From the NCBI RefSeq assembly GCF_900113255.1, contig NZ_FOOR01000005.1:124001-188000 (forward strand): a stretch of 64,000 nucleotides of DNA, given 5' to 3'. The notes under the pieces were generated by a model that had not been told where the DNA came from, did no database searches, and saw only the letters and a program-made list of their open reading frames with translations. This document shows, piece after piece, positions 34,410-43,768 of the stretch (the stretch's first letter is position 1; every line of letters begins with the position of its first letter). The position numbers were made by a program, and so were the translations under genes. Origin of the DNA: Novosphingobium sp. CF614. GTDB lineage: Bacteria > Pseudomonadota > Alphaproteobacteria > Sphingomonadales > Sphingomonadaceae.

Positions 34410-34792
34410 GATGGCCATCTCCGCAAGCATTATTATTATAAATTGATGATAAATTGGTGCTTTTACTCCCACACGATTGAATTGCCGGTTTCCGCTCGTG
34501 CCCGGGGGCATGGGGTCGGATGCCGGCCTTGCAGTCGGATGCCGCCATCACCGTCGCCAAGCCGTCGGCCGGATGTCGGCTTGCCTTCGCGCCGGTGGGA
34601 ATGGTGCGGATATGCGATACCAACCCTGACCGTGCAGCCACGGTGAGGCGCAAGCATGTATGGACAGCGCATCCGCATAAGCGTACACTGATGTACTGTT
34701 ACGGATTCGCGGTCAAGTCAACGCATCGGGCCAACGCATCGGAATGTTGCGCTGGGCAGCGCGGATACGGAATTGAATCGAAGGGAGCGGAG
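34410..34792. promoter_or_regulatory. Divergent promoter region with operator before paralogue 3
   Basis: 383 bp without a gene. AT-rich sequence at about 34425-34455 probably serves the minus-strand SDR. A copy of the palindromic operator lies at 34679-34700, 93 bp before amidohydrolase paralogue 3. Confidence 0.6.
34679..34700. promoter_or_regulatory. Palindromic operator, third copy
   Basis: It matches the perfect site at 18531-18552 at 17 of 22 positions (AAGCGTACAC then TGATGTACTGTT). It lies upstream of paralogue 3 at a distance like that seen for the other two genes. Confidence 0.55.
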
Positions 34793-36175
34793 ATGGAAAA
34801 GCTGACAATCGTTTCGCTAGATGGGCATGCTCAGATGCCGCCCGAGGCATGGCCGAAATATCTCGACAAGCGCTATCATGATTGCTTGCCGGCACTGAAC
34901 ACCGAGAATAGCGATTTCAAGGGTGTCAGCGGACATTTCTTCAATCGCCTGCACAATGCCGATCTTTATCATATCTATGATTTCGACAACGCCGTCCGTG
35001 ATGGTTATGGCGAGGGTGTCTGGAATCTGGAAAAGCGCATCCACGAGATGGATCGCGAAGGGATTGCCGCCGAATTCCTCCACAGCGGGGATTCACGGGC
35101 GATCGGCCTGTTCTTCCAGTCCTCCAATCGCGATCACACGATGGATCGCTGCCAGGCCGGGGTGAAGGCGTACAATCGTTGGCTTTATGACGAATTCGGT
35201 TCGGAACCCGATCGCCTGTACCTGATCGGAATCCTTGGCTCGGCGCCGTGGCGCGACGTGGACGAGTTGATCGAAGAGCTCGACTGGATCGCCGACCATG
35301 GCTTCAAGGCGACCACGCTGCCGGGCTTCACCGCCTATCCCGGCCAGCCGCCGCTGTTCGACAAGTATTGGGACCCGTTCTGGGCGCGCTGCGAAGAGCG
35401 CGGCATCCTGCTGTGGATGCACGCCGGGCAAGGCGAGCGCCAGGGCGAGCTTGGCGCGATGTTCCACCGGATCGGCAATGTGATCCGGGAAGAACAGGCC
35501 GACGTCCCGACCGCGATCGAAAAGCTCAGCAAGGAATTCTTCCAGGGCAAGATCTTCTCGAGCGTGAAGCCGCGCCGGGCGATGTGGCAGTTGATGATGG
35601 GCGGGGTGTTCGACCGCTACCCCAAGCTGCGGCTCGTCCTCAGCGAGATCTATGGCGACTGGATGGGCCGGACCTTCCAGTACCTCGACGAGCAGTTCGA
35701 AGCCAACCGGGACAGCCTGCCCGCGAAGCGCAAGCCGAGCGAATACTGGCGGTCGAATTGCTTCAACGGCCTCTCGTTCATCCGCAAGTGCGAGGTCGCG
35801 ATGCGCCATGACATGGGCGTCGAGCGCCTTGGCTTCGGTCGCGACTACCCACATGGCGAAGGCACCTGGCCGAACACCGTCGAATGGCTGCGGGATGCGC
35901 TGGGCGGCATTCCGAAGGATGAGGCGATCGGCATCATGGGCGGAAATGCCATCAACGTGCTCGGTCTCGACAAGGCCAAGCTCGATTCCATCGCGCAGCG
36001 CGTGGGCCTGCCCATGGATGCGATCTTCGGCGATCATCCCCCGCTCAGCGGCGAGCTGCTCGCCCACTTCCAGAAGCGCGGCCAGTATCTCGCCGAGCCG
36101 GAGGGCGACGAGCGCATGGAGGAGATCGACGGGATGATGCGCGAAGACCTCTGGAGGGCACGCGTTTACGCCTAG
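34793..36175 (+). CDS. Amidohydrolase-2 (ACMSD-like) family protein, paralogue 3
   Basis: A 460-aa paralogue, the same length as the copies at 16859 and 18622 and very close to paralogue 1. SLDGHAQMPPEAW, LLWMHAGQGERQG, GGVFDRYPKLRLVLSE and GRDYPHGEGTWPNT are intact. The ATG is preceded by AAGGGAGCGGAG; a long in-frame extension upstream would cross the operator and is rejected. It lies 553 bp ahead of a Rieske oxygenase gene. Hydrolase or decarboxylase activity is inferred from the family. Confidence 0.9.
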   Translation: MEKLTIVSLDGHAQMPPEAWPKYLDKRYHDCLPALNTENSDFKGVSGHFFNRLHNADLYHIYDFDNAVRDGYGEGVWNLEKRIHEMDREGIAAEFLHSGDSRAIGLFFQSSNRDHTMDRCQAGVKAYNRWLYDEFGSEPDRLYLIGILGSAPWRDVDELIEELDWIADHGFKATTLPGFTAYPGQPPLFDKYWDPFWARCEERGILLWMHAGQGERQGELGAMFHRIGNVIREEQADVPTAIEKLSKEFFQGKIFSSVKPRRAMWQLMMGGVFDRYPKLRLVLSEIYGDWMGRTFQYLDEQFEANRDSLPAKRKPSEYWRSNCFNGLSFIRKCEVAMRHDMGVERLGFGRDYPHGEGTWPNTVEWLRDALGGIPKDEAIGIMGGNAINVLGLDKAKLDSIAQRVGLPMDAIFGDHPPLSGELLAHFQKRGQYLAEPEGDERMEEIDGMMREDLWRARVYA

Positions 36176-36728
36176 CAATATGGGGTCTGATGTGGTGGCG
36201 GTGCAGGGCATCGCCACCACGATCGTCGTGCCGCATGGCTCGCAGGTTCCGGGGCCGGCGATGATGGCCCTCGATTCTTCAGTCTGGGCGGGGATGATGC
36301 GATTATCGTCGAGTAACGACGGACACTGCCCGCCCCCTTCGGCGCCGTTTTGCTGCAAGGGCGGCGAAATCCCCATCCAGGCGGGCAAGTATCCCGATTT
36401 CGTCAAGCCGTGCCGCATCTCGGGCGGCAAGGAGTTGATCGCGGACGAGCGTTTTGCGGGGCATGCGCGTCGCGTTGAACATCACGCCGGGATCATGGCC
36501 ATCGTCGGCGCCATTCGCGAGCGGCAAGCCCGCATCTGGCCGGCCTTGCCTATCCGCCATCGGACCTGGGCCGGTACAGCGCTGGAACCCCGCGCGAACT
36601 GCTCCCAACCGAGAATGTCGAGTGCAATTCCCGGGTAGAGCGGGGGACGTTCAAATCGCGAGGCCCCTAATGGCGACGACATTGTTTCCAGGCGCGACCG
36701 ATGCCGATCGGATCAGGAGAAGGCCGTC
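36176..36728. other. 553-bp region without a supported gene
   Basis: Open frames on both strands (about 100-150 codons) show no family motif. On the minus strand, about 36480-36330 has an alanine- and leucine-rich stretch with coding-like appearance, which could be a remnant. No operator or terminator was recognised. Confidence 0.45.
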
Positions 36729-38096
36729 ATGAACATCGAGGCGAAAATCAAGGCCGGGGCAGCGCCTGTCGTCACTTACCGCGATCTGCTGCAACAGGAC
36801 AGCAGGCCAGCGCCGGAAATCTTTGCTCCGGCGACACGCGATCTTGGCACCGCACCGATCTCGGCATCGCGTTACACGAGTCCGGCCTTTTTCCAACGCG
36901 AAGTCGAGAAGATGTGGATGCGGACCTGGCAGTTCGCCTGCCGGGCAAGGGAAATCCCCGAGCCGGGCGATACGCATCTCTACAATCTGCTGGGCCGCCA
37001 GGTCATCATCGTTCGCCAGGCTGACAAATCGATCAAGGCTTTCATGAATGTTTGCCGCCATCGCGGCCGCAAGCTTGTCGATCATGCCGGATGCAAGGTC
37101 CGCTACCGCTGCGCCTACCACGGCCTGACCTGGCGGATCGACGGCACACTGGAGGAAAACCCCTTCGCCTGGGATTTCCCGCAGTTGGAGGGCAGCGATA
37201 TTCCCCTGTTACCGGTTCGCTGCGAGACTTGGGCGGGGTTTGTCTTCGTCAACTTCGACCCGGACGCCGCGCCGTTGCTGGAGCAGATGGCCCCGATGCC
37301 GGAACACTTTGAACGCTGGATGATCGATCGCTGCTATAAGTCGGCCCATGTCGCCAAGATTGCCCGCGCCAACTGGAAGGTCTGCGCGGAGGCTTTCATC
37401 GAGGGGCATCACGTCATCTGCACGCATCCGGAATACAACCTGTTCTCGGGCTATGATTCAACGCAGACCGACATCCTGTCGGACCATGTCACGCGCTTCC
37501 TCTCGCCGGTGGGCCTGACGCCGGGGCCCTTCCTCGATCGGAACATCGACGACCTGAAACGTGTCGAACTGATGCTGGCGGCGGGCAACCGCGCCTTTGA
37601 AAAGGGCCAGCAGGTGCACCTGCCCGATGGCGCCACCGCGCGCAGCTTCTCTGCCGCCAACTTGCGCAAGATGCTGGAGGGGGTGACGGGTTACGACCTG
37701 CGCGACACCTGCGACGCCGAAATCCTTGACGGGATTGGCTATGACTTCTTCCCTGCATTTCATCTTTGGGGTGGGTTCAAGCCAAAGATTTCGTACCGGT
37801 TCCGGCCTATCGACCATGAAACCACCTTTTTCGAGGTCATGCTCTTTACGCTTGCACCCAAGGATGCAGACATGCCGGCCGAAGCAAAGCTGCGCGTGCT
37901 GGACGAAGACCAGAAGTGGGCCGAGGCCCCTGAACTTGGCGTATTGGGCCCGGTCTACGACCAGGACTATTCCAACATGCGGCCGATGCAGGAAGGGCTC
38001 CAATCGCTTGGTGAGCAGCCGATTCACTTCACCAAATATCTGGAAGCGCGCTGCCGCAACTTGCATCGGATGATAGACGAATACATGACCCACTAG
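36729..38096 (+). CDS. Rieske non-haem iron oxygenase, alpha subunit
   Basis: A 455-aa ring-hydroxylating-type oxygenase. The Rieske cluster ligands are C-R-H (109-111) and C-A-Y-H (128-131). The catalytic domain has NWKVCAEAFIEGHHVICTH with iron His at about 228 and 233, and a likely carboxylate ligand in DQDYSNM near residue 400. The N-terminal FFQREVEKMWMRTWQFACR is typical of these alpha subunits. No beta subunit, ferredoxin or reductase gene adjoins it, so it is probably an alpha-only monooxygenase or demethylase-type enzyme using distant partners. A KstD-like FAD enzyme follows 156 bp later. Confidence 0.92.
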   Translation: MNIEAKIKAGAAPVVTYRDLLQQDSRPAPEIFAPATRDLGTAPISASRYTSPAFFQREVEKMWMRTWQFACRAREIPEPGDTHLYNLLGRQVIIVRQADKSIKAFMNVCRHRGRKLVDHAGCKVRYRCAYHGLTWRIDGTLEENPFAWDFPQLEGSDIPLLPVRCETWAGFVFVNFDPDAAPLLEQMAPMPEHFERWMIDRCYKSAHVAKIARANWKVCAEAFIEGHHVICTHPEYNLFSGYDSTQTDILSDHVTRFLSPVGLTPGPFLDRNIDDLKRVELMLAAGNRAFEKGQQVHLPDGATARSFSAANLRKMLEGVTGYDLRDTCDAEILDGIGYDFFPAFHLWGGFKPKISYRFRPIDHETTFFEVMLFTLAPKDADMPAEAKLRVLDEDQKWAEAPELGVLGPVYDQDYSNMRPMQEGLQSLGEQPIHFTKYLEARCRNLHRMIDEYMTH

Positions 38097-38128
38097 CGCA
38101 TGATGCGGAAAAGTGGAAACAAGTCATT

Positions 38129-38146
38129 ATATTATATAGATAATAT
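38129..38146. promoter_or_regulatory. AT-rich palindrome between Rieske and FAD genes
   Basis: An 18-bp AT-only-to-near-AT inverted repeat (ATATTATA then TAGATAATAT), 16 of 18 positions symmetrical, in a GC-rich setting. It is a candidate operator or promoter element for the FAD dehydrogenase gene. Confidence 0.4.
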
Positions 38147-38252
38147 TGCAAATAACGCGAGCGGGCGGCTTGCCAGAGATTTGACGCGGGCCGCTCTGAA
38201 CAGCGGGGGCTGTTTCGCGGATTGCGGAAAATGACAGGCAGGGGATGAGCGT

Positions 38253-39893
38253 ATGGCGGATTGGGATGAAGCTGCCGATTTCGTGATCGTCGGCAGCGGC
38301 GGCGGCTCGATGTGCGCGGCGCTGGCCTGCGTCGACATGGGCATCAGGCCGCTCATTCTCGAAAAGACCGACATGGCCGGCGGCTCTACCGCCATGTCGG
38401 GCGGGATCCTGTGGATCCCGGCAAATTCGCTGATGGCTAAGGCCGGTGTGCAAGATTCGGTTGAGGAGGGCTTGCGCTATCTGACCGGCCTTGTTCCCGA
38501 TCAGCCCGGCTCCACCCCCGAACGCAAGCGCGCCTATGTCGAAACCGGGCGCGAAATGGTCGACTGGCTCAGCGCCAAGGGCATCAAGTGGATCTATTGC
38601 CGGGGCTGGCCCGACTATTACGACGAGCGCCCCGGCGGCAAGGCGGACGGTCGATCGCTGGGCATGGAACTGTTCGACCGCAACCGCCTTGGACCCTGGA
38701 AGGACAAGCTGCGCGGCAACATCTTTCCCATTCCGGTACAGGGCACAGAAGGGCACAAGCTCGCGCTTTTCGCGCGCACGCTGAAGGGCTTTGCGGTCAG
38801 CCTGAAGGTCGCATATCGTATCGTCAGGAAGCACCTCCTTGGCGTCGCCTATGCCAGCAATGGCGGTGCGATCCAGGGCCGCATGCTCGAAGTGGCGCTG
38901 AAACATGGCGTCGATATCCGCTTGAACCATGGGGTGACGGACTTCGTTGTCGAGGACGGCCGCGTAACCGGGGTGATCGTCGACGCGGGCGGCGTCCAGA
39001 AGCGGATCGGGGCTGGCAAGGGTGTGCTTATCAACGCCGGCGGTTTCGCCCACAATGCCGGGATGCGCTCGAAATACGGGCCGCAGCCCAGTTCTACCGA
39101 ATGGACCGTATCCAACCCTGGCGACACCGGTGAAATGATCCTGCGCGCCATGGACCTGGGCATTGCCGTTCACGGTCTCGACCGGGCGATCTGGTGCGTG
39201 TATTCGCGTCAGCCGGACGGGCGGCCGGGCATGCATGCCAACGAACTGGCAAAACCGCATCTTATCGTGGTCGACAAGAACGGCAAGCGCATCACCGATG
39301 AAGCGTGCAGCTACATGGAAACCGGCCAGAACATCTATCGGGCCGGTGCCGTCCCATGTTTCGCCATCATGGATCGCCGCCATCGTGCCCGCTACAATTG
39401 GGCGATGACCCCGCCGCGATATATGCCGCCAGACTGGCTCTCCAGCGGCTACATGAAGAAGGCTGGCACGCTGCGCGAACTGGCGGCGAAAACGGGGATC
39501 GATCCCGACGGGCTTGAGGCGGAAGTCGCGCGGTACAATGGCTTTGTCGACCAGGGGCGCGATGAAGACTTTCACCGCGGCGAGCGCGCCTACGACCGCT
39601 ATTTCGGCGATCCGCGCAGCAAGCCCAGTCCAACGCTCGGCTCGCTGAGCGAGGCACCTTTCTATGCGGTCACTCTCTATCCCGGCGATGTCGGTACTTA
39701 TGGTGGCATCGTCACCGACGAATGGGGGCGGGTCATCAAGGAGGATGGCTCGGTGCTGCCCGGCCTCTATGCGACAGGTAATTCCACGGCTTCGGTCACC
39801 GGCGACAAATACCCCGGTGCAGGGGCCAGCATCGGTGCATCCTTCATCTTTGGATATCGCGCGGCGCTGCACGCCGGCGGTGCCCGCAGTTGA
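38253..39893 (+). CDS. KstD-like FAD-binding dehydrogenase, copy 1
   Basis: A 546-aa flavoprotein of the FAD_binding_2 (fumarate reductase/3-ketosteroid Delta1-dehydrogenase) family. The ADP-binding motif is FVIVGSGGGSMCAALA, then LEKTDMAGGSTAMSGGILWIP, the hallmark of the KstD-type group. The C-terminal YPGDVGTYGGIVTDEWGRV and GLYATGNSTASVTGDKYPGAGASIG complete the FAD site. These enzymes desaturate next to a ketone on cyclic substrates. It lies directly after a Rieske oxygenase, a pairing that recalls KstD/KshA logic in steroid catabolism (inference only). A second copy is at 49009. Confidence 0.9.
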   Translation: MADWDEAADFVIVGSGGGSMCAALACVDMGIRPLILEKTDMAGGSTAMSGGILWIPANSLMAKAGVQDSVEEGLRYLTGLVPDQPGSTPERKRAYVETGREMVDWLSAKGIKWIYCRGWPDYYDERPGGKADGRSLGMELFDRNRLGPWKDKLRGNIFPIPVQGTEGHKLALFARTLKGFAVSLKVAYRIVRKHLLGVAYASNGGAIQGRMLEVALKHGVDIRLNHGVTDFVVEDGRVTGVIVDAGGVQKRIGAGKGVLINAGGFAHNAGMRSKYGPQPSSTEWTVSNPGDTGEMILRAMDLGIAVHGLDRAIWCVYSRQPDGRPGMHANELAKPHLIVVDKNGKRITDEACSYMETGQNIYRAGAVPCFAIMDRRHRARYNWAMTPPRYMPPDWLSSGYMKKAGTLRELAAKTGIDPDGLEAEVARYNGFVDQGRDEDFHRGERAYDRYFGDPRSKPSPTLGSLSEAPFYAVTLYPGDVGTYGGIVTDEWGRVIKEDGSVLPGLYATGNSTASVTGDKYPGAGASIGASFIFGYRAALHAGGARS

Positions 39894-39993
39894 ATGAGGA
39901 CCGTCACCACACGCATCGCCGTCGCCGGATGGCGCTGCGAACACTGGTTCCGAAGGGTTGACACCCTAATGCCAAATGGTCATTCCAGTGGCG

Positions 39994-40650
39994 ATGTTTG
40001 AGGTAAAGATATCCCCGGTGGAAAAGCAATTCGCAGGACTGTCCCTGCGGGATGCGCACAAGCAGCGGACTGAAACTTTGCTGCGACAGGCGGCTTTGCG
40101 CATGTTTCTCGCCGACGGGTACGAGGCGACCACGGCGGAAGCGATAGCCGAAAATGTTGGCGCCTCCGTGCGAACGTTCTTCCGCTACTTTGCGACCAAG
40201 GATGAGGTCGTGTTCAAGGGGCAAGGCCTGTGGGCCAAGAAAGTTACCGCAAGCTACATGCAGCAGCCCGAAAGCTTGCCGCGTATTGATGCTATCTGCG
40301 AATCCCTCGTCGAAGCTGCGGAAGGGATGGATCGCAAGTCAGTGGTCGCCTACGGCAAGATTGTCGAGAATTCGCATGTGCTGCGCGGGAAAGCAGCAGA
40401 ATTGATTGCGATCAGCACCGATGAAGTCGCCGATGCCGTGGCGAAGAAGCAGGGCCTTGACGAGCCCGATGCCGCAACAAGGCTATTCACCCAGGTCGTG
40501 TTCGCAACCTATCAAGCTGCGGTGAAGGACTGGCGCGACGAAAGGTTCCCCGGGTCCCTGGAAGAGGCGATCCGGGAAAAGTTCCGCCTGTTTCACACGC
40601 TCTTTGCAGATACGGAAAATTCGGCCGGATCCGCGATGTCGACCTCGTAG
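39994..40650 (+). CDS. TetR family regulator
   Basis: About 218 aa (start at MFEVKIS; an ATG at 39976 is an equal alternative because neither has a clear ribosome site). The HTH is FLADGYEATTAEAIAENVGASVRTFFRYF, followed by ATKDEVVFKG, a typical TetR N-terminus. AGGGTTGACACCCT (inverted repeat with 5-bp arms) lies just upstream at about 39955-39968 and could be its operator. It stands between the FAD dehydrogenase and the BVMO on the same strand and may regulate either. Confidence 0.85.
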   Translation: MFEVKISPVEKQFAGLSLRDAHKQRTETLLRQAALRMFLADGYEATTAEAIAENVGASVRTFFRYFATKDEVVFKGQGLWAKKVTASYMQQPESLPRIDAICESLVEAAEGMDRKSVVAYGKIVENSHVLRGKAAELIAISTDEVADAVAKKQGLDEPDAATRLFTQVVFATYQAAVKDWRDERFPGSLEEAIREKFRLFHTLFADTENSAGSAMSTS

Positions 40651-40783
40651 CCGGCGAACCGGATGCGGTTTCATCTACGCATGGCGTCGCGGTTCATGAA
40701 GGCGGCTACGGGAAGGGCCGCTTGAAGTTCACCGTCGAGCACCACTCACTTTCACCGCAGATTCGATCCGGGAGATGGGAAGA

Positions 40784-42580
40784 ATGGCCGAGAACACCAC
40801 ACCATTCAATTTTGACTCAGCGGCGCTCAGGAAGAAATACGATTACGAAAGGGACAAGCGCCTCAATCTGCGCCCGGAAGGCGAGGCGCAGTTCTTTCGC
40901 ATGCGCGGCAGCCAGTTCGAAGGTCGGCTGCAGGATCCCTATACCGAATATCAGGAGCGCGACGCCCGGAGCGAGGATGTCGAGGTTGCCATCATCGGCG
41001 GCGGCTTTGCCGGCTTGCTCGCGGCCGCACGGCTGATCGAGCAGGGAATTGACGATATCCGCATCTTCGAACGGGGCGGAGACTTCGGCGGCACCTGGTA
41101 CTGGAATCGCTATCCCGGCGCGGCCTGCGACGTGGAATCCTACATCTATCTGCCGCTGCTCGAGGAAGTCGGCACCATGCCGAGCGCGAGATATATCTTC
41201 GCGCCGGAAATCCTGGAACATTGCCGCGCGATTGCCCGCAAGTACGACCTCTATTCCCGCGCGCTTCTGCATACTTCGATCAACGAGGCGCGCCTTGACG
41301 AAGCCAGTTCGCGCTGGATCATCAAGAGCGATCGGGGCGACGAGATCCGCGCGCGTTTCGTGATCCTTGCATCGGGCCATTATCGCGAGCCGAAACTGCC
41401 CGGCATTCCTGGGATCGAGACCTTCAAGCAGCACAGTTTTCATACCAGCCGCTGGGATTATGACTATACCGGCGGCAGCCCCTACGAACCGATGGAGAAG
41501 CTGAAGGACAAGGTCGTCGGGATCATCGGCACCGGCGCCACCGCGGTGCAGTGCATCCCGCATCTGGCGAAAACAGCCAAGCATCTCTTCGTGTTCCAGC
41601 GCACGCCATCGTCGATAGACGTGCGCGACAATCGCCCTACCGATCCCGAATGGTACAATTCGCTGAAGCCGGGCTGGCATCAGGAACGGATGCGCAACTT
41701 CGTGCTGGCGGTGCGAGGCATGACTCCGGTCGATCTCATTCAGGACGGCTGGACCAAGTTCGGCAAGCTCATCATGCAGAATGTCCGGCCGGACATGGCG
41801 GAAAAGCAGATCGAGGAGCTCATGCAGCTGATCGATTTCCGGATGATGGAAGACATCCGCGCTCGCATCGACACGATCATCACGGATCGGGATACCGCCG
41901 AGGCCCTGAAGCCATGGTACAACTGGCTGTGCAAGCGGCCCTGCTATCACGATGAATATCTGGATGTCTTCAATCAGCCCAATGTCACGCTGGTCGATAC
42001 CGACGGCAAGGGCGTGGAGCGCATTTCAGAGGATGCGGTTTTCGCCAATGGACAGGAATACAAGGTCGATTGCCTGGTCTTCGCTACCGGTTTCGAGCTT
42101 TCGCCCTATGAGAAGGGGACGCCGATCCCGGTGATCGGTCGGGGTGACCGGACGCTGGAAGACAAGTGGGAGCACGGGGCCTCCACGCTGCACGGCATCC
42201 ATGTCCACGATTTCCCCAACTTCATGCTGTCGGGCACGCGGCAAGGTTCGTGGGAAAACAATTTCCCGTTCGCGCAGGAAGTCGTCGCGACTCATATCGC
42301 AGCGATCATTCGCAAGGCCATGGATCGTGGCGCCGATACCGTCGAAGTCACGGCTGACGCGGAACAGGAATGGGTGAATATCCACCGGCAGAGGTCACAG
42401 CGAAACCTCGCCATGTGGCGCGATTGCACGCCCAGCTACTTCAACCAGGAAGGTCGCGCGGACGAACGCGTCATTCTCAATGGTACTTTCGGCGGTTCGG
42501 CGCTCGAGTTCGAGGAAATCCTTATCCAGTGGCGCGCCGATGGCCTCCCCGGCCTCGTGATGGCGGAAAAGGAAGCCTGA
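40784..42580 (+). CDS. Baeyer-Villiger flavin monooxygenase
   Basis: A 598-aa class B flavoprotein monooxygenase. The FAD motif is [13 protein letters not shown] (about 70-81), then the BVMO hallmark [18 protein letters not shown] (102-119). The fingerprint F-x-G-x3-H-x3-W-P/D is present at 214-225 as [12 protein letters not shown], with the Gly changed to Gln. The NADPH motif is [11 protein letters not shown] (about 246-256). A long N-terminal extension (about 65 residues before the FAD motif) places it with the larger cyclic-ketone/steroid type. It converts a ketone to an ester or lactone. The start MAENTT is preferred over an ATG three codons upstream that abuts the ribosome site. Confidence 0.92.
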   Translation: MAENTTPFNFDSAALRKKYDYERDKRLNLRPEGEAQFFRMRGSQFEGRLQDPYTEYQERDARSEDVEVAIIGGGFAGLLAAARLIEQGIDDIRIFERGGDFGGTWYWNRYPGAACDVESYIYLPLLEEVGTMPSARYIFAPEILEHCRAIARKYDLYSRALLHTSINEARLDEASSRWIIKSDRGDEIRARFVILASGHYREPKLPGIPGIETFKQHSFHTSRWDYDYTGGSPYEPMEKLKDKVVGIIGTGATAVQCIPHLAKTAKHLFVFQRTPSSIDVRDNRPTDPEWYNSLKPGWHQERMRNFVLAVRGMTPVDLIQDGWTKFGKLIMQNVRPDMAEKQIEELMQLIDFRMMEDIRARIDTIITDRDTAEALKPWYNWLCKRPCYHDEYLDVFNQPNVTLVDTDGKGVERISEDAVFANGQEYKVDCLVFATGFELSPYEKGTPIPVIGRGDRTLEDKWEHGASTLHGIHVHDFPNFMLSGTRQGSWENNFPFAQEVVATHIAAIIRKAMDRGADTVEVTADAEQEWVNIHRQRSQRNLAMWRDCTPSYFNQEGRADERVILNGTFGGSALEFEEILIQWRADGLPGLVMAEKEA

Positions 42581-42721
42581 CGCTGCACGGGCTTTGGTGA
42601 AGCGGTATCGAGGCGAGACATTTCACGCTGCGCGCGGCGTTCGTGCGCGAGATGGCAATCGAGGGCTACATCTGGCGCAGGTCTCGCGCGAAAAACCTGT
42701 CCCCGCTTATCGCCTGACCTT

Positions 42722-43306
42722 TTAATCGCGCGCCGGCTTGGATCGGGGGGCAAGACCTGTCGTGAGCAGATCCAGTGCCATGTCGAGCACCGGCCGATCT
42801 CCATTCGTTCTTGTCAGCGCCCCGCCGCTGAGCATCAGGATGACCATGCCGACCAGGCTGATGTCGAAATCCTTCCTGACAAGACCAGCCGCCTTGGCCC
42901 TCTCCAGCGGTTCCGACAGGATGCTCGTAACCCCGCTGACGAAAACCTCGGTATGGGCTTCCGTGCTGTTCCTGCTTGCCAGCAGCTTCTCGAAACCACC
43001 GGAATTGAGCGTCTTTTCGGCCATCATATTGATGGCGAGCAGAAAGGCATCGTCCCGGTCCGCCCACTGCGCGACAAGCTCTTGAACCCGTTCGAGGTGG
43101 ACCTGCTGGACGGCCGCAATGATCGTCTCGCGGTTTGGAAAGTTGCGGTAAAGCGTCATCCTGCTGACTCCCGCCAGGCAGGCGATCTTTTCCAGCGGCA
43201 CGTCGAAGCCTTCCCTGCCGAACAAATCGACAGCCGCAGTAATCAGGCGCTCGCGGCGCTCCTTGGCATCCTTGCGGACTATGCGTGTTGACAAACTCAA
43301 GCGCAA
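42722..43306 (-). CDS. TetR family regulator
   Basis: About 194 aa. The HTH is FGREGFDVPLEKIACLAGVSRMTLYRNF, then PNRETIIAAV. There is no ATG near the expected N-terminus; the frame opens at a TTG (43306) and a second TTG lies two codons later, both without a clear ribosome site, so the start is uncertain. It converges on the BVMO gene and is divergent from another TetR gene. Confidence 0.82.
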   Translation of the reverse strand: MRLSLSTRIVRKDAKERRERLITAAVDLFGREGFDVPLEKIACLAGVSRMTLYRNFPNRETIIAAVQQVHLERVQELVAQWADRDDAFLLAINMMAEKTLNSGGFEKLLASRNSTEAHTEVFVSGVTSILSEPLERAKAAGLVRKDFDISLVGMVILMLSGGALTRTNGDRPVLDMALDLLTTGLAPRSKPARD

Positions 43307-43768
43307 ACGATCTGAAAAATCAGCACAATAGATGAGATCCGATTCGAGTGGTCTAGATCATTGTCCCATTAGCAGGATTCCCAAAGCGTGTAAGTTCTTC
43401 CGTGATGGGAGCGGCGCGCCCCCGAGCGCCTCAATGTGCCAAGGCAGGGGTAGGTTGAGCACTTATACCCGATCTCATCGATCGGAACTCTTGTTCTCCT
43501 TGCTGTCGTGATTGCGAGCCGCCGTAGGCAGTGCCTGACATCGGCCTGGATGCCGTCGGTTCACCAGAGGGGTGGGCGCGAAATAGGTTTCATCGAATCG
43601 GGCGGGCTTGCGGGCGCGTGGGCGCTGGGGCATAGGCCGGCGACGTTCACATGCCGATGCCGTTGCGCGCTGCTCCAGTGAAAACGGGCCAGAGCTCAAG
43701 TTATCCGGCAGGCAGGGGGTAGTATCTTCGGCTCTAGTTTCAATAGCGCCGACAATGGCGGCCGAGTT
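43307..43768. other. Divergent region between two TetR genes
   Basis: 462 bp without a gene. It contains dispersed repeat copy 3 (43480-43530). Weak inverted repeats (CTGAAAAATCAG near 43313 and TGGTCTAGATCA near 43352) might be operators for the two regulators, but neither is convincing. Confidence 0.5.
43480..43530. repeat. Dispersed repeat copy 3
   Basis: GATCGGAACTCTTGTTCTCC followed by TTGCTGTCGTGATTGCGAGC; it closely matches copies at 16653 and 28674. Confidence 0.7.

Noticed and set aside
34520..34792. N-terminal extension of amidohydrolase paralogue 3
   Set aside because: It crosses the palindromic operator and has no ribosome site; the two other close copies start at the equivalent of 34793.
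36180..36638. A 152-codon plus-strand frame before the Rieske gene
   Set aside because: No motif, no ribosome site and an irregular composition; kept only as an intergenic note.
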